Numbered from the stretch's first letter, positions 52,841-61,778 are shown. The stretch is 64,000 bases of DNA from Acidimicrobiales bacterium (GCA_041394245.1 JAWKIR010000003.1:310001-374000), one strand, 5' to 3'. A program made the numbers and translations. Notes: generated by a model not told the origin, from the sequence alone.

Positions 52841-53911
52841 TCACGAATCGCCGGCGCGGCGGGGGCGCCACAGCATGGCGAGCGGGGCGATCGGCGCGCG
52901 GGCGGCGTCGGCGAGGCCCCGCACGACACGGCGGCGACCGAGACGCGGCGCTCGGACGAACCCGAGGCGAACGAACACGGCGAAGCTGAGGATGCCGAAC
53001 AGGACCATCGCGCCGGCGATGATCTCCCAGGCCCAGCCACCGGTGGCGCCCGGCAGTGTGGTGACGTTCATGCCGTACCACCCGGTGATGACCGTCAGCG
53101 GCAGCAGGATCGCCGAGTAGACCGCGAGCAGCGTGGTGGCGCGTGACTGGCGCTCGGCCGACGCTCCCCGGTAGGAGTCGAGCGCGTCGTTCAACAACCC
53201 CCGGGCTCCGGCCAGCGACTCGACGACCTGGTTGTGCACGTCGTAGGCATCGGTCAGCTGCCGGCGGGCCGACTCCGACATCACGGGCACGGTCGAGCGC
53301 CGCAGGTTGGTCAACACGAGGCGCTGCGGACGCAGGATCTTGCGCACCGTCGCCTCTTCCCGGCGCAGGAGCTGGATCTCGGCGAGAACCCCGGGATCGG
53401 CCTCGAGGGCCCGGTCGGCGAGGTCGTCGATGCGTCGTTCGAACTCGTCGATGACCTCGAGGTAGCGCCGCCCGATCACCTCTGCGAGCTGGGTGAACAG
53501 TTCGTCGCCGCCGCCCTCGCTGAGGTGGGAATGGCGTTGCCCCACGTTCCACAACCAGTCGACGCTGGGCACCGCGCCGCGTCGCACCGTGACCAACAGA
53601 TCCGAGCGGACGAAACAGTCGACCTCGATCGTGTCGAGGCGGTCACCGTCGGTCGTGAGGGCGTGGAGCACGATGAAGAGGTGATCGTCGAAGTCGTCGA
53701 ACTTCGGCAGGTGCTCGATGTCGAGGATGTCCTCGACGGCAGCCGGATCGAACGAGAACTGTTCGCCCAACGCCCCGATCTCGCCCGCGTCCTCACTGAC
53801 CAGGTCGACCCAGACGAGTCGACCGGCCTCGGCCGGCGGCAACTCCTCGTCGTCGCCGAGTCGTCTGAGGGCGTCGTCCTCGCTTGTCCGGACAAGCACG
53901 CGGGAGGTCAC
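52841..53911 (-). CDS. CorA-like magnesium/divalent cation transporter
   Basis: The 356-residue protein has a cytoplasmic alpha/beta N-terminus, long helical stretch and two C-terminal membrane helices with the CorA signature YGMNV at the end of the first (in VITGWYGMNVTTLP). The loop has GATGGWAW rather than the usual MPE-type motif. CorA pentamers import Mg2+, Co2+ or Ni2+. The start is the GTG at 53911. Ends 15 bases beyond the tRNA-Lys on the opposite strand. Confidence 0.9.
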   Translation of the reverse strand: MTSRVLVRTSEDDALRRLGDDEELPPAEAGRLVWVDLVSEDAGEIGALGEQFSFDPAAVEDILDIEHLPKFDDFDDHLFIVLHALTTDGDRLDTIEVDCFVRSDLLVTVRRGAVPSVDWLWNVGQRHSHLSEGGGDELFTQLAEVIGRRYLEVIDEFERRIDDLADRALEADPGVLAEIQLLRREEATVRKILRPQRLVLTNLRRSTVPVMSESARRQLTDAYDVHNQVVESLAGARGLLNDALDSYRGASAERQSRATTLLAVYSAILLPLTVITGWYGMNVTTLPGATGGWAWEIIAGAMVLFGILSFAVFVRLGFVRAPRLGRRRVVRGLADAARAPIAPLAMLWRPRRAGDS

Positions 53912-53984
53912 CGTCCAAGTGTGTCGGGTGTGACGCCCGGAGCGGACGATGCCCCTGCGGGTGGGGCGCTCCAGCGCCGGATCG

Positions 53985-54458
53985 TCAGGCCTTCATGACG
54001 GCGAGGCGGCCGATCGCCCGGCGGCTGATGCGGCTGGCGGCGGCCGGGGCGGCGTCCATCAGCGTCATCAACTCGGCCCGATCGAGCTCTCGGACCCGGG
54101 TGGCCATCGTGGTCCGCACGGTCGCGGTGCGGGGCAACGCGTCGGGGGCGGCGGCGGGAGCTGCTGGGCGCGAGTACAGCAGGGCGACCTCGCCGAAGAA
54201 CTCGCCGGGGCCGAGCGTCGCAACGACCGCTCCATCGACGACCACCTCGACCTCACCGTGAAGGATCACCGAGAAGCGTTCGGCACGGCTGCCCTCGGCC
54301 ACGATCACGGCGCCGGGGACGTAGACGAAATCCGTACCGACGTGCGACAACCGGCGTCCGACCCGACGCGGGAGTGGTCCGCACACGGCTTCCCACCAGT
54401 GGTCGGTGGTCGCCGCGGCACTGGCTTCCGTGATGCTGACGGTGGTTGCGTTGGTCAT
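53985..54458 (-). CDS. Cyclic-nucleotide-binding domain protein
   Basis: The 157-residue protein has one cNMP-binding beta-roll (about 45-125) and helices at the end. The phosphate-binding cassette GEFFGEVALL is followed by an Ala/Pro-rich insertion before RTATV, where the conserved Arg should contact the phosphate, so nucleotide binding is uncertain. No DNA-binding helix-turn-helix is seen. The start is ATG 54458 with a Gly-rich purine ribosome site upstream. Single gene. Confidence 0.8.
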   Translation of the reverse strand: MTNATTVSITEASAAATTDHWWEAVCGPLPRRVGRRLSHVGTDFVYVPGAVIVAEGSRAERFSVILHGEVEVVVDGAVVATLGPGEFFGEVALLYSRPAAPAAAPDALPRTATVRTTMATRVRELDRAELMTLMDAAPAAASRISRRAIGRLAVMKA

Positions 54459-54628
54459 CGTGGTTCCCCCTCGGTGCTTGCCGGTCCTTCCGGCGTGCCC
54501 ATGTCGGACACACGTCACACACAACCGGAACCGCGACGCCGCAACTGTGACGCCGGTTCCAGAGCCGGCGTGGCATCCGTCACACCCGCGCGTCCACGGG
54601 AGCCACCCGGCCCTCTACCATCGAAGCC

Positions 54629-55420
54629 GTGCCGTTCCGCCAGATCTTCACCGTCCTGCTCGCACTGATCGCCATCGTGCTGGCCGCGCTGCTCGTCCTC
54701 AGCTGGGACGGGGGCGACGGCGACGGTGACGCGGGCGAGCCCGGCACGACCACCGGCCGGCCGGACGACGCCACCACGACCGCGGCACCGTCGACGACCA
54801 CCATCGTGCCGGTCACCACCTCGATCCCCGTCGACTGCGGCACCGACCCCGCCACCGGCGAGTCGACGACCACCACCGTCGACGAAGCGACGACCACCAC
54901 TGTCGACACGACCACGACCGTCGACGGAGACGCCGCACCCGAACCCGACGCGGCCACCGGACCGACCCTCGGGCGCAACTCGTCGCTCAGCACTGTCGGG
55001 CTCGACACGGTCACCTTCGGGCTCACGGTCAACCAGGCCGAGCGGGCCTCGGGCCACGATCTGATCGCCTGCGGCGCCGTGACCGACTGCTACCGCGTCA
55101 CCCCCGATGGCGCGCCGACCGGCATCAGCTTCGTGGTCGACGACGGCACCATCGAGCGGGTCGACATCGTCGGCGACAGCCCGATCACCACGCTGTCGGG
55201 GGCCGGTATCGGCAGCACCGACGACGAGCTCGACGAGCTCTTCGGCGACCGACTCGAACGCGTCGACCTCGGCGGCGGACGCACCGACGTCGTGTTCGTG
55301 CCGTCCGACGACAACGACCAGGACTTCCGGGTCGTGTTCACCACCCTCGACGGCGAGGTCGAATCGTTGCGATCGGGCCGAGTCCCTCTCGTGCTCGAGA
55401 CCGACGCCTGCTCGCTGTGA
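54629..55420 (+). CDS. Secreted Thr-rich protein of unknown function
   Basis: The 263-residue protein has an N-terminal membrane anchor (about 5-25), an acidic/Thr-rich linker of ~90 residues with repeated TTT runs, and a C-terminal domain (about 115-263) with STVGLDTVTFGLTVNQAERASG, a Cys pair (CGAVTDC) and a DDxxD-rich tail. Short domains like this are common in secreted proteins of this group of bacteria. The GTG at 54629 is the start. Function unknown; the two internal cysteines suggest extracellular folding. Confidence 0.7.
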   Translation: MPFRQIFTVLLALIAIVLAALLVLSWDGGDGDGDAGEPGTTTGRPDDATTTAAPSTTTIVPVTTSIPVDCGTDPATGESTTTTVDEATTTTVDTTTTVDGDAAPEPDAATGPTLGRNSSLSTVGLDTVTFGLTVNQAERASGHDLIACGAVTDCYRVTPDGAPTGISFVVDDGTIERVDIVGDSPITTLSGAGIGSTDDELDELFGDRLERVDLGGGRTDVVFVPSDDNDQDFRVVFTTLDGEVESLRSGRVPLVLETDACSL

Positions 55421-55430
55421 TCCACACCAG

Positions 55431-55961
55431 CTAGCTGAACGGCACCGCCGGCAGCTCCCGCACGAAGCCGAGACACTCGACGGTCACCGAGCCGATGCCG
55501 GCCGGCACGAACTCGCCGGTGGCGAGGTCGAGGTCGGTGACGAAGTCGACCTCGGGAAACTCGAGGACGTCGTCGACGAGTTCGAACGGCAGCACGCCCT
55601 CGAGGCGAGGTTCGAACAGCACGGCGTCGTCGCCCTCACCGATCTGGAGGCCGATGTAGGGCTCGCCGAGAAACGCCCGGATCAGTCCCACCACCCGGAG
55701 ACCGTTCACATCGAGACCCTTGACGGCCACCTCGACCTCACCAGCCCCGCCCGCGGCACACACGGCGTCGAGGTCGTAGCGGGCCGGCCCGATCTCGATG
55801 ATCGCCGACGACACGGGGACCGTCGTCGTGGTCGTCGCGTCGGTGGTGGTCGTCGCCCGGGTCGTCGTGGGAGCACGCTGGCCGATCGGCCCGTCCTGCA
55901 CCGAACAGGCGCCGAGAACGAACAGCCCCATCGCGAAGAGGGCGGCGCGACGACAAGGCAT
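55431..55961 (-). CDS. Lipoprotein of unknown function
   Basis: The 176-residue protein has a lipobox LGAC at about residue 16-19, then a Thr/Ala-rich tether (about 30-48) and a beta-rich domain of ~125 residues with one Cys pair (C-AAGG and VECLG). It should be acylated and anchored to the outer face of the membrane. The ATG at 55961 is chosen; a GTG two codons upstream is possible. Convergent with the previous gene; no family recognised. Confidence 0.75.
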   Translation of the reverse strand: MPCRRAALFAMGLFVLGACSVQDGPIGQRAPTTTRATTTTDATTTTTVPVSSAIIEIGPARYDLDAVCAAGGAGEVEVAVKGLDVNGLRVVGLIRAFLGEPYIGLQIGEGDDAVLFEPRLEGVLPFELVDDVLEFPEVDFVTDLDLATGEFVPAGIGSVTVECLGFVRELPAVPFS

Positions 55962-55990
55962 CCTCACAGGGTAACCACGGCCCAAAACGA

Positions 55991-56018
55991 GAGATGGACC
56001 GCCGAGGCGGTCCATCTC
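55991..56018 (-). terminator. Strong hairpin after the sigma/anti-sigma/MscS operon
   Basis: GAGATGGACCGCC (55991-56003) is complementary to GGCGGTCCATCTC (56006-56018), giving a 12-13 bp stem with a tiny loop. It lies between the MscS gene and the lipoprotein gene on the minus strand, as a terminator should, but without a U-run. The remaining 56019-56174 shows no gene. Confidence 0.5.
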
Positions 56019-56174
56019 CCAGAGTCACAATCGGGAGTCCAGTCCGACAGGTGATCTGCGGCCGCTGAGCGGCGTCATCGGTACAACGCACCGGAAGGGT
56101 CCGAGTCGCGCGATTTCCCGGATTTCTCCGCGAATGGGTCGCTCGGCCCACTCGGTCCGTGCCGTTTGCGGAGC

Positions 56175-56891
56175 TCAGGCGTGGCGCACCCTGAGGTCGC
56201 CGCGGGTCAGACGCGTGTTGGCGACGTGCAGCGACGCACCCTCGAGTTCGATCTCGACCGACGCGGGGTGCAACGCGACGATACGCCCCACGATCCCGTC
56301 GATCTCGATGTCGTCGCCCACCCGTACCAGCCGCGACAGGTGGCGACCGGCGGCGAGTTCGCCACCCATCTCCCGGCCGCCGAGGCCGACGAGCAGGGCG
56401 AAGGCGCCGGCGAGGCCGAAGGTGACGGCACCGGCCAGGATGCTGAGGATCGTGGTGTCGACACCGAGCTGGCTCAACGCCAGCACGGCCGCCACCGCAT
56501 AGACGAGGAACCGCCCGGCCACCGCGATCTGGGCACGGACCCGCGTGGTCGATCCGGCGAACGCGGTGTTGACCGCGCCCCCCAGGGCATAGGCGATCGC
56601 TCGGCCGGCGATGAGGATCAGTCCGGCCGCGAGGATCCGGGGCGACTTGCGCAGGATCTCGGCCGGAATCGGCTCGAGCGTCTCCGGGTTGACGAACCCG
56701 ATCGCGACGATCGCCCCGAGCGCCGTGAAGAACAGGAACAGGAAGGTCGACGTCGCCCGGGCCGCGTCGTGCATCTCGGCGCGGTCCTCGCGCCCCTTCA
56801 AGATGATGACCCGCACGAGCGCGGCGCCGACCACGCCGGACAACAGTCCGACGATGACCGCACCGGCGGCGTAAATCCAGGGATCGATCAT
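56175..56891 (-). CDS. MscS-like mechanosensitive channel (small form)
   Basis: The 238-residue protein has four hydrophobic helices; the last, with LAGAVTFGLAGAFALLVGLGGREMGGELAAG (A/G pattern over about 155-185), is the pore helix of MscS, followed by a compact beta domain IDGIVGRIVALHPASVEIELEG. The C-terminal alpha/beta cage domain of E. coli MscS is absent. The channel should relieve osmotic pressure. It starts with an ATGA overlap with the anti-sigma gene, tying channel and sigma factor together. Confidence 0.85.
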   Translation of the reverse strand: MIDPWIYAAGAVIVGLLSGVVGAALVRVIILKGREDRAEMHDAARATSTFLFLFFTALGAIVAIGFVNPETLEPIPAEILRKSPRILAAGLILIAGRAIAYALGGAVNTAFAGSTTRVRAQIAVAGRFLVYAVAAVLALSQLGVDTTILSILAGAVTFGLAGAFALLVGLGGREMGGELAAGRHLSRLVRVGDDIEIDGIVGRIVALHPASVEIELEGASLHVANTRLTRGDLRVRHA

Positions 56892-57256
56892 GCTGCTCCT
56901 CCATCGGTCTCGTCGGCCGGGTTCCGGCCAGGATGAGCTTCGTCACGTTCGGTGAACTCGGGGTCGAGCACGGTGCGGGTGAAGTCCCACCCGATCGTGA
57001 AGAGGTCGATGAACGCACCGAACACGGCCTCTTCGTGCAAGCGCACATCGACACCGCCATGGGTCCGTTCCCGCAGGTCGTCGGGAGGGCTGGTTGCCGC
57101 CTGCAGATCGGCCACCAGTTCCTCGTCGAGCGCGGAGAGTTCCTCGAGCAGTTCCTGGCACTCCAGGCATCGCTCGATGTGATGCGACACACGGCGGGGT
57201 TCGCCCGTGTCGAGCCAGCGCTGCAGCCGCCGGCGTTTCGGATGGCGGGCCATCAT
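56888..57256 (-). CDS. Zinc-finger anti-sigma factor of the ZAS type
   Basis: The 122-residue protein has an anti-sigma zinc motif H-x3-C-x2-C in VSHHIERCLECQELLEEL (His and two Cys) near the N-terminus, a helical linker, and a C-terminal helix without a clear membrane segment. ZAS proteins bind the partner ECF sigma factor. The ATG at 57256 overlaps the sigma gene stop as ATGA. The protein may be soluble, so the signal could be sensed in the cytoplasm, perhaps through the zinc thiols (inference). Confidence 0.85.
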   Translation of the reverse strand: MMARHPKRRRLQRWLDTGEPRRVSHHIERCLECQELLEELSALDEELVADLQAATSPPDDLRERTHGGVDVRLHEEAVFGAFIDLFTIGWDFTRTVLDPEFTERDEAHPGRNPADETDGGAA

Positions 57257-57783
57257 TGCCACTCCTTCATCTCGTCTTTCAGCGCCTTGCGGGCGCGAAA
57301 CAGTCGGGTCTTCACGGTGGGAAGGGGAAGGTCGAGGGTCGCCGCGATCTCCTCGTAGGAGAGCCCGTCGACCTCTTTCAACACGATCAACGCGCGGGCG
57401 TCCTGATCCAGGTGCTGCAGGATCTCGAGCAGCTCGTCGAGCTGGGCTCGCCCCTCGACCGTGCGCGTGGTCGACACGCCGCTGGGCCCCTCGGGCAGGG
57501 TGTCGGGCCCATGCAGGTCCTCACGGCGGGTCCGCAACAGCGAGATCGCCGTGTTGCGCGCCACCTTGAGGAGCCAGTTGCGGGGGATCTCCTCCCCTGG
57601 CCCGACCGGCGAGTTGCGCCAGGCCTTGAGCATCGTTTCCTGCACCACATCATCGGCGAGGGCCGCGTCGTGGACGATCGAGCGCGCGACGCGATACACG
57701 GCGGCTGCGTGCCGATCGACGACGGCACGCAGGTCGTCGGGGTTGGGGGCCTCGTGACCCTCGGTGTCGGATGGGAGAGTCAT
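57253..57783 (-). CDS. ECF RNA polymerase sigma factor
   Basis: The 176-residue protein has region 2 (VVDRHAAAVYRVARSIVHDAALADDVVQETMLKAW) and region 4 (LIVLKEVDGLSYEEIAATLDLPLPTVKTRLFRARKAL, helix-turn-helix at about 140-165); the linker is ~45 residues. It heads the sigma/anti-sigma/MscS operon; each start overlaps the preceding stop. It diverges from a cyclophilin-like gene by 49 bases. The target promoters are unknown. Confidence 0.92.
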   Translation of the reverse strand: MTLPSDTEGHEAPNPDDLRAVVDRHAAAVYRVARSIVHDAALADDVVQETMLKAWRNSPVGPGEEIPRNWLLKVARNTAISLLRTRREDLHGPDTLPEGPSGVSTTRTVEGRAQLDELLEILQHLDQDARALIVLKEVDGLSYEEIAATLDLPLPTVKTRLFRARKALKDEMKEWQ

Positions 57784-57832
57784 GCGCTCCCCTGCCCATC
57801 GGCACGCGGGGAAACCGGGTTAGCTTCCCGGG

Positions 57833-58636
57833 GTGGCGAAGAAGCAGCAAACGAAGAAGCGCCGGGTCGCCGCGGCCCACCAGATGGAACGACAACAGCG
57901 CGCCGCGGCGAAGGCGGAGCGTCGCAAACGCCTGATCGTCGGCGGTGTCGTCGGCTTCCTCGCGCTCGCCCTGATCGCTCCACTGACGGCGGGCCTGCTG
58001 GCCAACAACGATCCGGAGCCGGCGCCGGTCACCACCTCGACCGCACCGATCGAGCTCCCGTGGGCTGCCGGCGACCAGGCCGGAGCGACCCTCACCGGGC
58101 CGACACCGTGCCCCGCCATCGACGGCAGCGAGATCCGCACGACCGAGTTCGCCGAAGCGCCGCCGCTGTGCATCGAGCCGGGCGCCGTCTACGACCTGAC
58201 GGTCGACACCGAGGTCGGCTCGTTCACCCTGCCGCTCGACAGCACGGTCAGCGAGGAGGTCGCCAACCTCGCCGCCGTGCTCGGGTGGTACCGCACGTAT
58301 GAGCAGTCCCCGGTCATCTCGCTGGCGGGTGGGCTCCTGTGGATCGGCAGCCCGGGCAACGCCGGCTTCACGATCGACCCGCCTCCGTCCGCGACTCCCG
58401 TCGCCGAGCGCTATCCGGCGGGCACCGTCGCCGCCATTCCCTCCACCACCACCGGCGTGAACGGTGCGCTGATCGTGGTCCTCGACGAAACCGGCAGCCT
58501 CCTGCTGCAGGCCGACCCCCGCTACGTGCCCGTCGGCATGATCGACGACCTCACCGCCCACCAGGCCGTCTACGACACCACCGAGTCCGACACCACCCTG
58601 GTGGTCGATTCGGTCCGGGTCGAAAAGGTGGGCTGA
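57833..58636 (+). CDS. Degenerate cyclophilin-like protein, membrane anchored
   Basis: This 267-residue protein has a basic N-terminus (KKQQTKKRR), one membrane helix (34-56) and a domain aligned with the next gene: CPAIDGSEIRTTEF here against CPPADGSAERTIDF there, and TVDTEVGSFTLPLD against VFDTSEGEITVALD. The cyclophilin active-site region (FRTDPSIDIIQGGSP in the neighbour) is not recognisable: IGSPGNAGFTI stands there. It is probably an inactive paralogue, perhaps a binding protein. The start is a GTG at 57833. Confidence 0.75.
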   Translation: MAKKQQTKKRRVAAAHQMERQQRAAAKAERRKRLIVGGVVGFLALALIAPLTAGLLANNDPEPAPVTTSTAPIELPWAAGDQAGATLTGPTPCPAIDGSEIRTTEFAEAPPLCIEPGAVYDLTVDTEVGSFTLPLDSTVSEEVANLAAVLGWYRTYEQSPVISLAGGLLWIGSPGNAGFTIDPPPSATPVAERYPAGTVAAIPSTTTGVNGALIVVLDETGSLLLQADPRYVPVGMIDDLTAHQAVYDTTESDTTLVVDSVRVEKVG

Positions 58637-58679
58637 CCCGGCTCCCCCAACCGGAACCGATTGGCTAACGTCGGTCGCC

Positions 58680-59579
58680 GTGACCACCGACAAACGCGCA
58701 CGTCAGAAGGCCAACCGGGCAAGCCGGGTCGCCGCGGCCGAGGCCGCCGCGGCCAGGGCTCGCACCCGCAGCCGGATCATGACCTACGGCACCATCGTCG
58801 CTCTCGTCGTCCTGGCCGTCGTCGGCATCGCGATCCTCACCTCCGACGACGACGGCGACACCGCAACCGACACCTCGACCACGCTTCCCGAGACGACGCC
58901 GACAGCGGCGCCGTTCGACCCGGCCACGGTCGACTGGGTGTATCCGGAGTTCGACACCGAGATCAGCGCCGACTGCCCGCCGGCCGACGGCAGCGCCGAG
59001 CGCACCATCGACTTCGACGCGCTGCCCCCGACCTGCATCGACGTGACCAAGACCTACACCGCGGTGTTCGACACGAGCGAGGGCGAGATCACCGTCGCCC
59101 TCGATGTGGCGACGACCCCGAGCACGGTCAACAACTTCGTCTACCTGGCCCGCTACGGCTACTACGACGGCACGACGGTCTTCCGCACCGACCCGTCGAT
59201 CGACATCATCCAGGGTGGTTCCCCCCACACCGAGTCGGCCACGGATCCCGGTCCGGGCTACACGATCCCCGACGAGCCGACCCTCGACATCAGCACCGGC
59301 GCCCTGCGCGGGCCCTACACCTACGAGGCCGGCCAGCTCGTCATGGCCCGCTCGGCAGGTCCCGACAGTTCGAGCGCCCAGTTCTTCTTCGTGACCGGCG
59401 AGAACGCGTCGGCCCTCGACGGTACAGGCACCTATCTCGTCTTCGGCACCACCGACGATGCCGGGATCGAGGTGTTGCAGACGATCATCGGCCTCCACGA
59501 GGACGACCCGTCGAGCGGGCTCGGCGGCGCACCCTCTCGTGAGGTCACGATCAACTCGGTGACGATTCAGGAGGCGTAG
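58680..59579 (+). CDS. Membrane-anchored cyclophilin-type peptidyl-prolyl cis-trans isomerase
   Basis: The 299-residue protein has a basic start, a membrane helix (about 35-54), a Thr-rich tether and a cyclophilin domain (about 125-299): VARYGYYDGTTVFRT-type motif (YLARYGYYDGTTVFRT), IIQGGSP and SSSAQFFFVTGENAS. The last contains the residues of the peptide-binding groove (Q, F). It should assist folding outside the membrane. The start is a GTG; the upstream gene is its degenerate paralogue. Its 3' end overlaps the converging methyltransferase gene by 29 bases. Confidence 0.88.
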   Translation: MTTDKRARQKANRASRVAAAEAAAARARTRSRIMTYGTIVALVVLAVVGIAILTSDDDGDTATDTSTTLPETTPTAAPFDPATVDWVYPEFDTEISADCPPADGSAERTIDFDALPPTCIDVTKTYTAVFDTSEGEITVALDVATTPSTVNNFVYLARYGYYDGTTVFRTDPSIDIIQGGSPHTESATDPGPGYTIPDEPTLDISTGALRGPYTYEAGQLVMARSAGPDSSSAQFFFVTGENASALDGTGTYLVFGTTDDAGIEVLQTIIGLHEDDPSSGLGGAPSREVTINSVTIQEA

Positions 59580-60183
59580 CCGGCCGACGGGCCACCGCCT
59601 CCACGAAGGGCCGAAACGGTGCACTCAGTGTCGGCACCTCGAAGCGGGTCAGATCGGTGACCACCATGCCGCGGCGGCGTATCTCGGCCGGCAGGTCACG
59701 GTCGAGGTGGAGACCTCCGGCGGCACGACCGACGGCGCCGCCGACGGCCAGCAACCGTCCGACCCGACCGGACCGACGCACCGGTTCGACGAAATAGAGG
59801 CAGCCGCCGTCGGCGAGCAGACCGAAGGCGGTGTCGAAGAACCGGTCGAGGTTCTCGACCAGCGGCAGCCGGATGAGCGACACGATCGAGTCGAACGGGC
59901 CCGATCCCGAGGCCGCCAACGCGTCGAACCCGACGTCGAGGCGCGTGACGCCCTCCGGGTCGGCCCGCCCCGTCCCGGCCCGGACGTCGCCGACCCGGTC
60001 GAGCATCGTCACCGAATCCACGCCGCCGCCGAGCCGGTAGGCGCCGAGGTGGTCGGCCCAGCCGCCGAGGTCGAGCACCCGGCCCGTGGCGCGTGCCGCG
60101 ATGGACCGGCGGCGCTCGGCCAGCGCCGGTGCGAGCTCGATCGGGAGCGGGTTCATCCAGGCCACGAGGGGCGGGGTCGCCAT
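59551..60183 (-). CDS. SAM-dependent methyltransferase-like protein
   Basis: The 210-residue protein has a Rossmann-type methyltransferase core: motif I VLDLGGWADHLG (with GG instead of GxGxG), the acidic-loop strand MLDR, and the motif VSLIRLPLVENLDRF. Length and motifs fit a methyltransferase of the class that modifies small molecules. Substrate unknown, and motif I is weak, so activity is uncertain. Divergent from aat with a 43-base shared region. Confidence 0.7.
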   Translation of the reverse strand: MATPPLVAWMNPLPIELAPALAERRRSIAARATGRVLDLGGWADHLGAYRLGGGVDSVTMLDRVGDVRAGTGRADPEGVTRLDVGFDALAASGSGPFDSIVSLIRLPLVENLDRFFDTAFGLLADGGCLYFVEPVRRSGRVGRLLAVGGAVGRAAGGLHLDRDLPAEIRRRGMVVTDLTRFEVPTLSAPFRPFVEAVARRPATPPESSPS

Positions 60184-60226
60184 GCCCGCAACCTACCGGC
60201 CCCGGTCGCCGACCTACGCTGCGACG

Positions 60227-60907
60227 GTGCCGGTCGAACCACCCGCGTCCCCGTGGCAGTTCCCGTCGGCCGCTGAGCTCGACGCCCTGCCCCACGACGA
60301 GCTGGGCCTGGTCGGTGTCGGCGCCGACAACGAACCGGGCACGATCCTCTCCGCCTACCGTCACGGGCTGTTCCCCATGCCGGTCGAAGCCGGTGGCCCG
60401 ATGGGCTGGTGGTCGCCCGACCCCCGCGGCGTGCTGCCCCTCGACGCCCTGCGGGTGAGCCGGTCGCTGCGGCGATCGTGCCGCGACTTCGAGATCCGGA
60501 TCGACACCGCGTTCGCCGAGGTGATCGACGCGTGCGCCGACCCGTCGCGCCCCAACGGCTGGATCGATCCACGGATCCGGGCCGCGTATCTCCGACTCCA
60601 CGAGCTCGGGTGGGTGCACAGCGTGGAGACGTGGCAGGACGGCGCCCTGGTCGGGGGGCTCTACGGGGTGGCGATCGGTGGGCTCTTCGCCGGCGAATCG
60701 ATGTTCCATCGGGTCACCGATGCGTCGAAGGTCGCCCTCGTCGCCCTGGTCGAAACCCTTCGCGACGGCACCGAACGCCTGATCGACGTTCAGTGGCGAA
60801 CCGGGCACCTGGCCTCGCTCGGGGTGCAGGAACGGGCCCGGCGCGAGTACCTCGAGATGTTGCCGCGGCTGTTGGCCGCGCCCCCTTCCCCCGTGTTCTC
60901 ACCGTGA
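60227..60907 (+). CDS. aat: Leucyl/phenylalanyl-tRNA-protein transferase
   Basis: Aat transfers Leu or Phe from aminoacyl-tRNA to the N-terminal Arg/Lys of proteins, marking them for ClpAP-type degradation. Seen: FPSAAELDALPHDELG at the N-terminus, AYRHGLFPMPVE, WWSPDPRGVLPL, GWIDPRIRAAYLRLHELGW-VHSVETW (in parts) and GGLYGVAIGGLFAGESMFH, the conserved core of the enzyme. The GTG at 60227 gives 226 residues; an ATG at 60182 would overlap the divergent gene's start. Complete and normal in length. Confidence 0.93.
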   Translation: MPVEPPASPWQFPSAAELDALPHDELGLVGVGADNEPGTILSAYRHGLFPMPVEAGGPMGWWSPDPRGVLPLDALRVSRSLRRSCRDFEIRIDTAFAEVIDACADPSRPNGWIDPRIRAAYLRLHELGWVHSVETWQDGALVGGLYGVAIGGLFAGESMFHRVTDASKVALVALVETLRDGTERLIDVQWRTGHLASLGVQERARREYLEMLPRLLAAPPSPVFSP

Positions 60908-60962
60908 ACACGTACGATCCCAGAGGCTTGATTCGAGGGGTCGAGCGACCGATGGAGTCCGG

Positions 60963-61778
60963 ATGAATGAGCAGCGAGTCGACATCGCCACAGGCGTGGG
61001 AATCATCGGGCTTGGTGCCGGCCTTCTCGCGGCCATGACCGGTCGGAGGAACTTCGCGTTGGCGAGCGCCGGTGCGGTCGTCGCGGCGGCACTGCTGGCT
61101 CGCCGCAACGCCGACGAGGCCGCCGATCTGGAACGACGTGTCTCGTCGATGAACGAGCAGATCCGCCAACTCGAGAACGCCGTCGCCGCCCAGGTCCAGA
61201 GCCGCATGGCCGCAGAAGAGGCCGTCAAGAGCCTCAGCGGCCAGCTGTCCGAGGCCGAACGCCGCGCCGGCGACACCTCCCGGGTGCCGCTCGTGTTCGC
61301 CGCCGACGGTGGCGAGGGGCTCACCGATCCCGACACCGGCCTCTTCAACCACGAGTACTTCCTCGTCGCTCTCGACAGTCGCATCGCGGCCGCTCGGCGT
61401 CACCTTCGTCCCGTCGCCATCGCGCTGCTCGAGATCGTCGAGGGTCGCGAGGGTGACGAACGTCCGCCGGCCGATGCCCGCATGGTCGCCGATGCGCTGC
61501 GGGAGACCCTGCGCGAGTCCGACACCGCGACCCGACTCAAGGACGGACGCTTCGGCGTGGTTCTCGAGGACACCCCGGAGAACGGTGCGATCTGGACCAT
61601 GGAACGGCTCCGTCGGCGCCTCGTCGAGGACAACCCCGACCTGACGCTCTGGGCCGGCGTGGCCTGCTACCCGGCCCACGCGTTCGATGTCGGTGCGCTC
61701 ATCGAACGCGCCGACGCCGCACTGACCTCGGCCAAGGAATGGCACCAGGACCGCATCGAGGTCGCGACCGCCGAGTAA
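60963..61778 (+). CDS. Degenerate GGDEF-domain membrane protein
   Basis: The 271-residue protein has one or two membrane helices (about 11-45), a coiled coil (about 52-105) and a GGDEF-type domain. LTDPDTGLFNHEYFLVALDSRI corresponds to the DxLTGLxN start, and TATRLKDGRFGVVLEDT to the RYGGDEF strand: GGDEF reads KDGRF, so cyclase activity is unlikely. It could bind GTP or c-di-GMP or act as a scaffold. GGAG precedes the ATG at 60963. It stands alone between aat and tRNA-Ser. Confidence 0.75.
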   Translation: MNEQRVDIATGVGIIGLGAGLLAAMTGRRNFALASAGAVVAAALLARRNADEAADLERRVSSMNEQIRQLENAVAAQVQSRMAAEEAVKSLSGQLSEAERRAGDTSRVPLVFAADGGEGLTDPDTGLFNHEYFLVALDSRIAAARRHLRPVAIALLEIVEGREGDERPPADARMVADALRETLRESDTATRLKDGRFGVVLEDTPENGAIWTMERLRRRLVEDNPDLTLWAGVACYPAHAFDVGALIERADAALTSAKEWHQDRIEVATAE

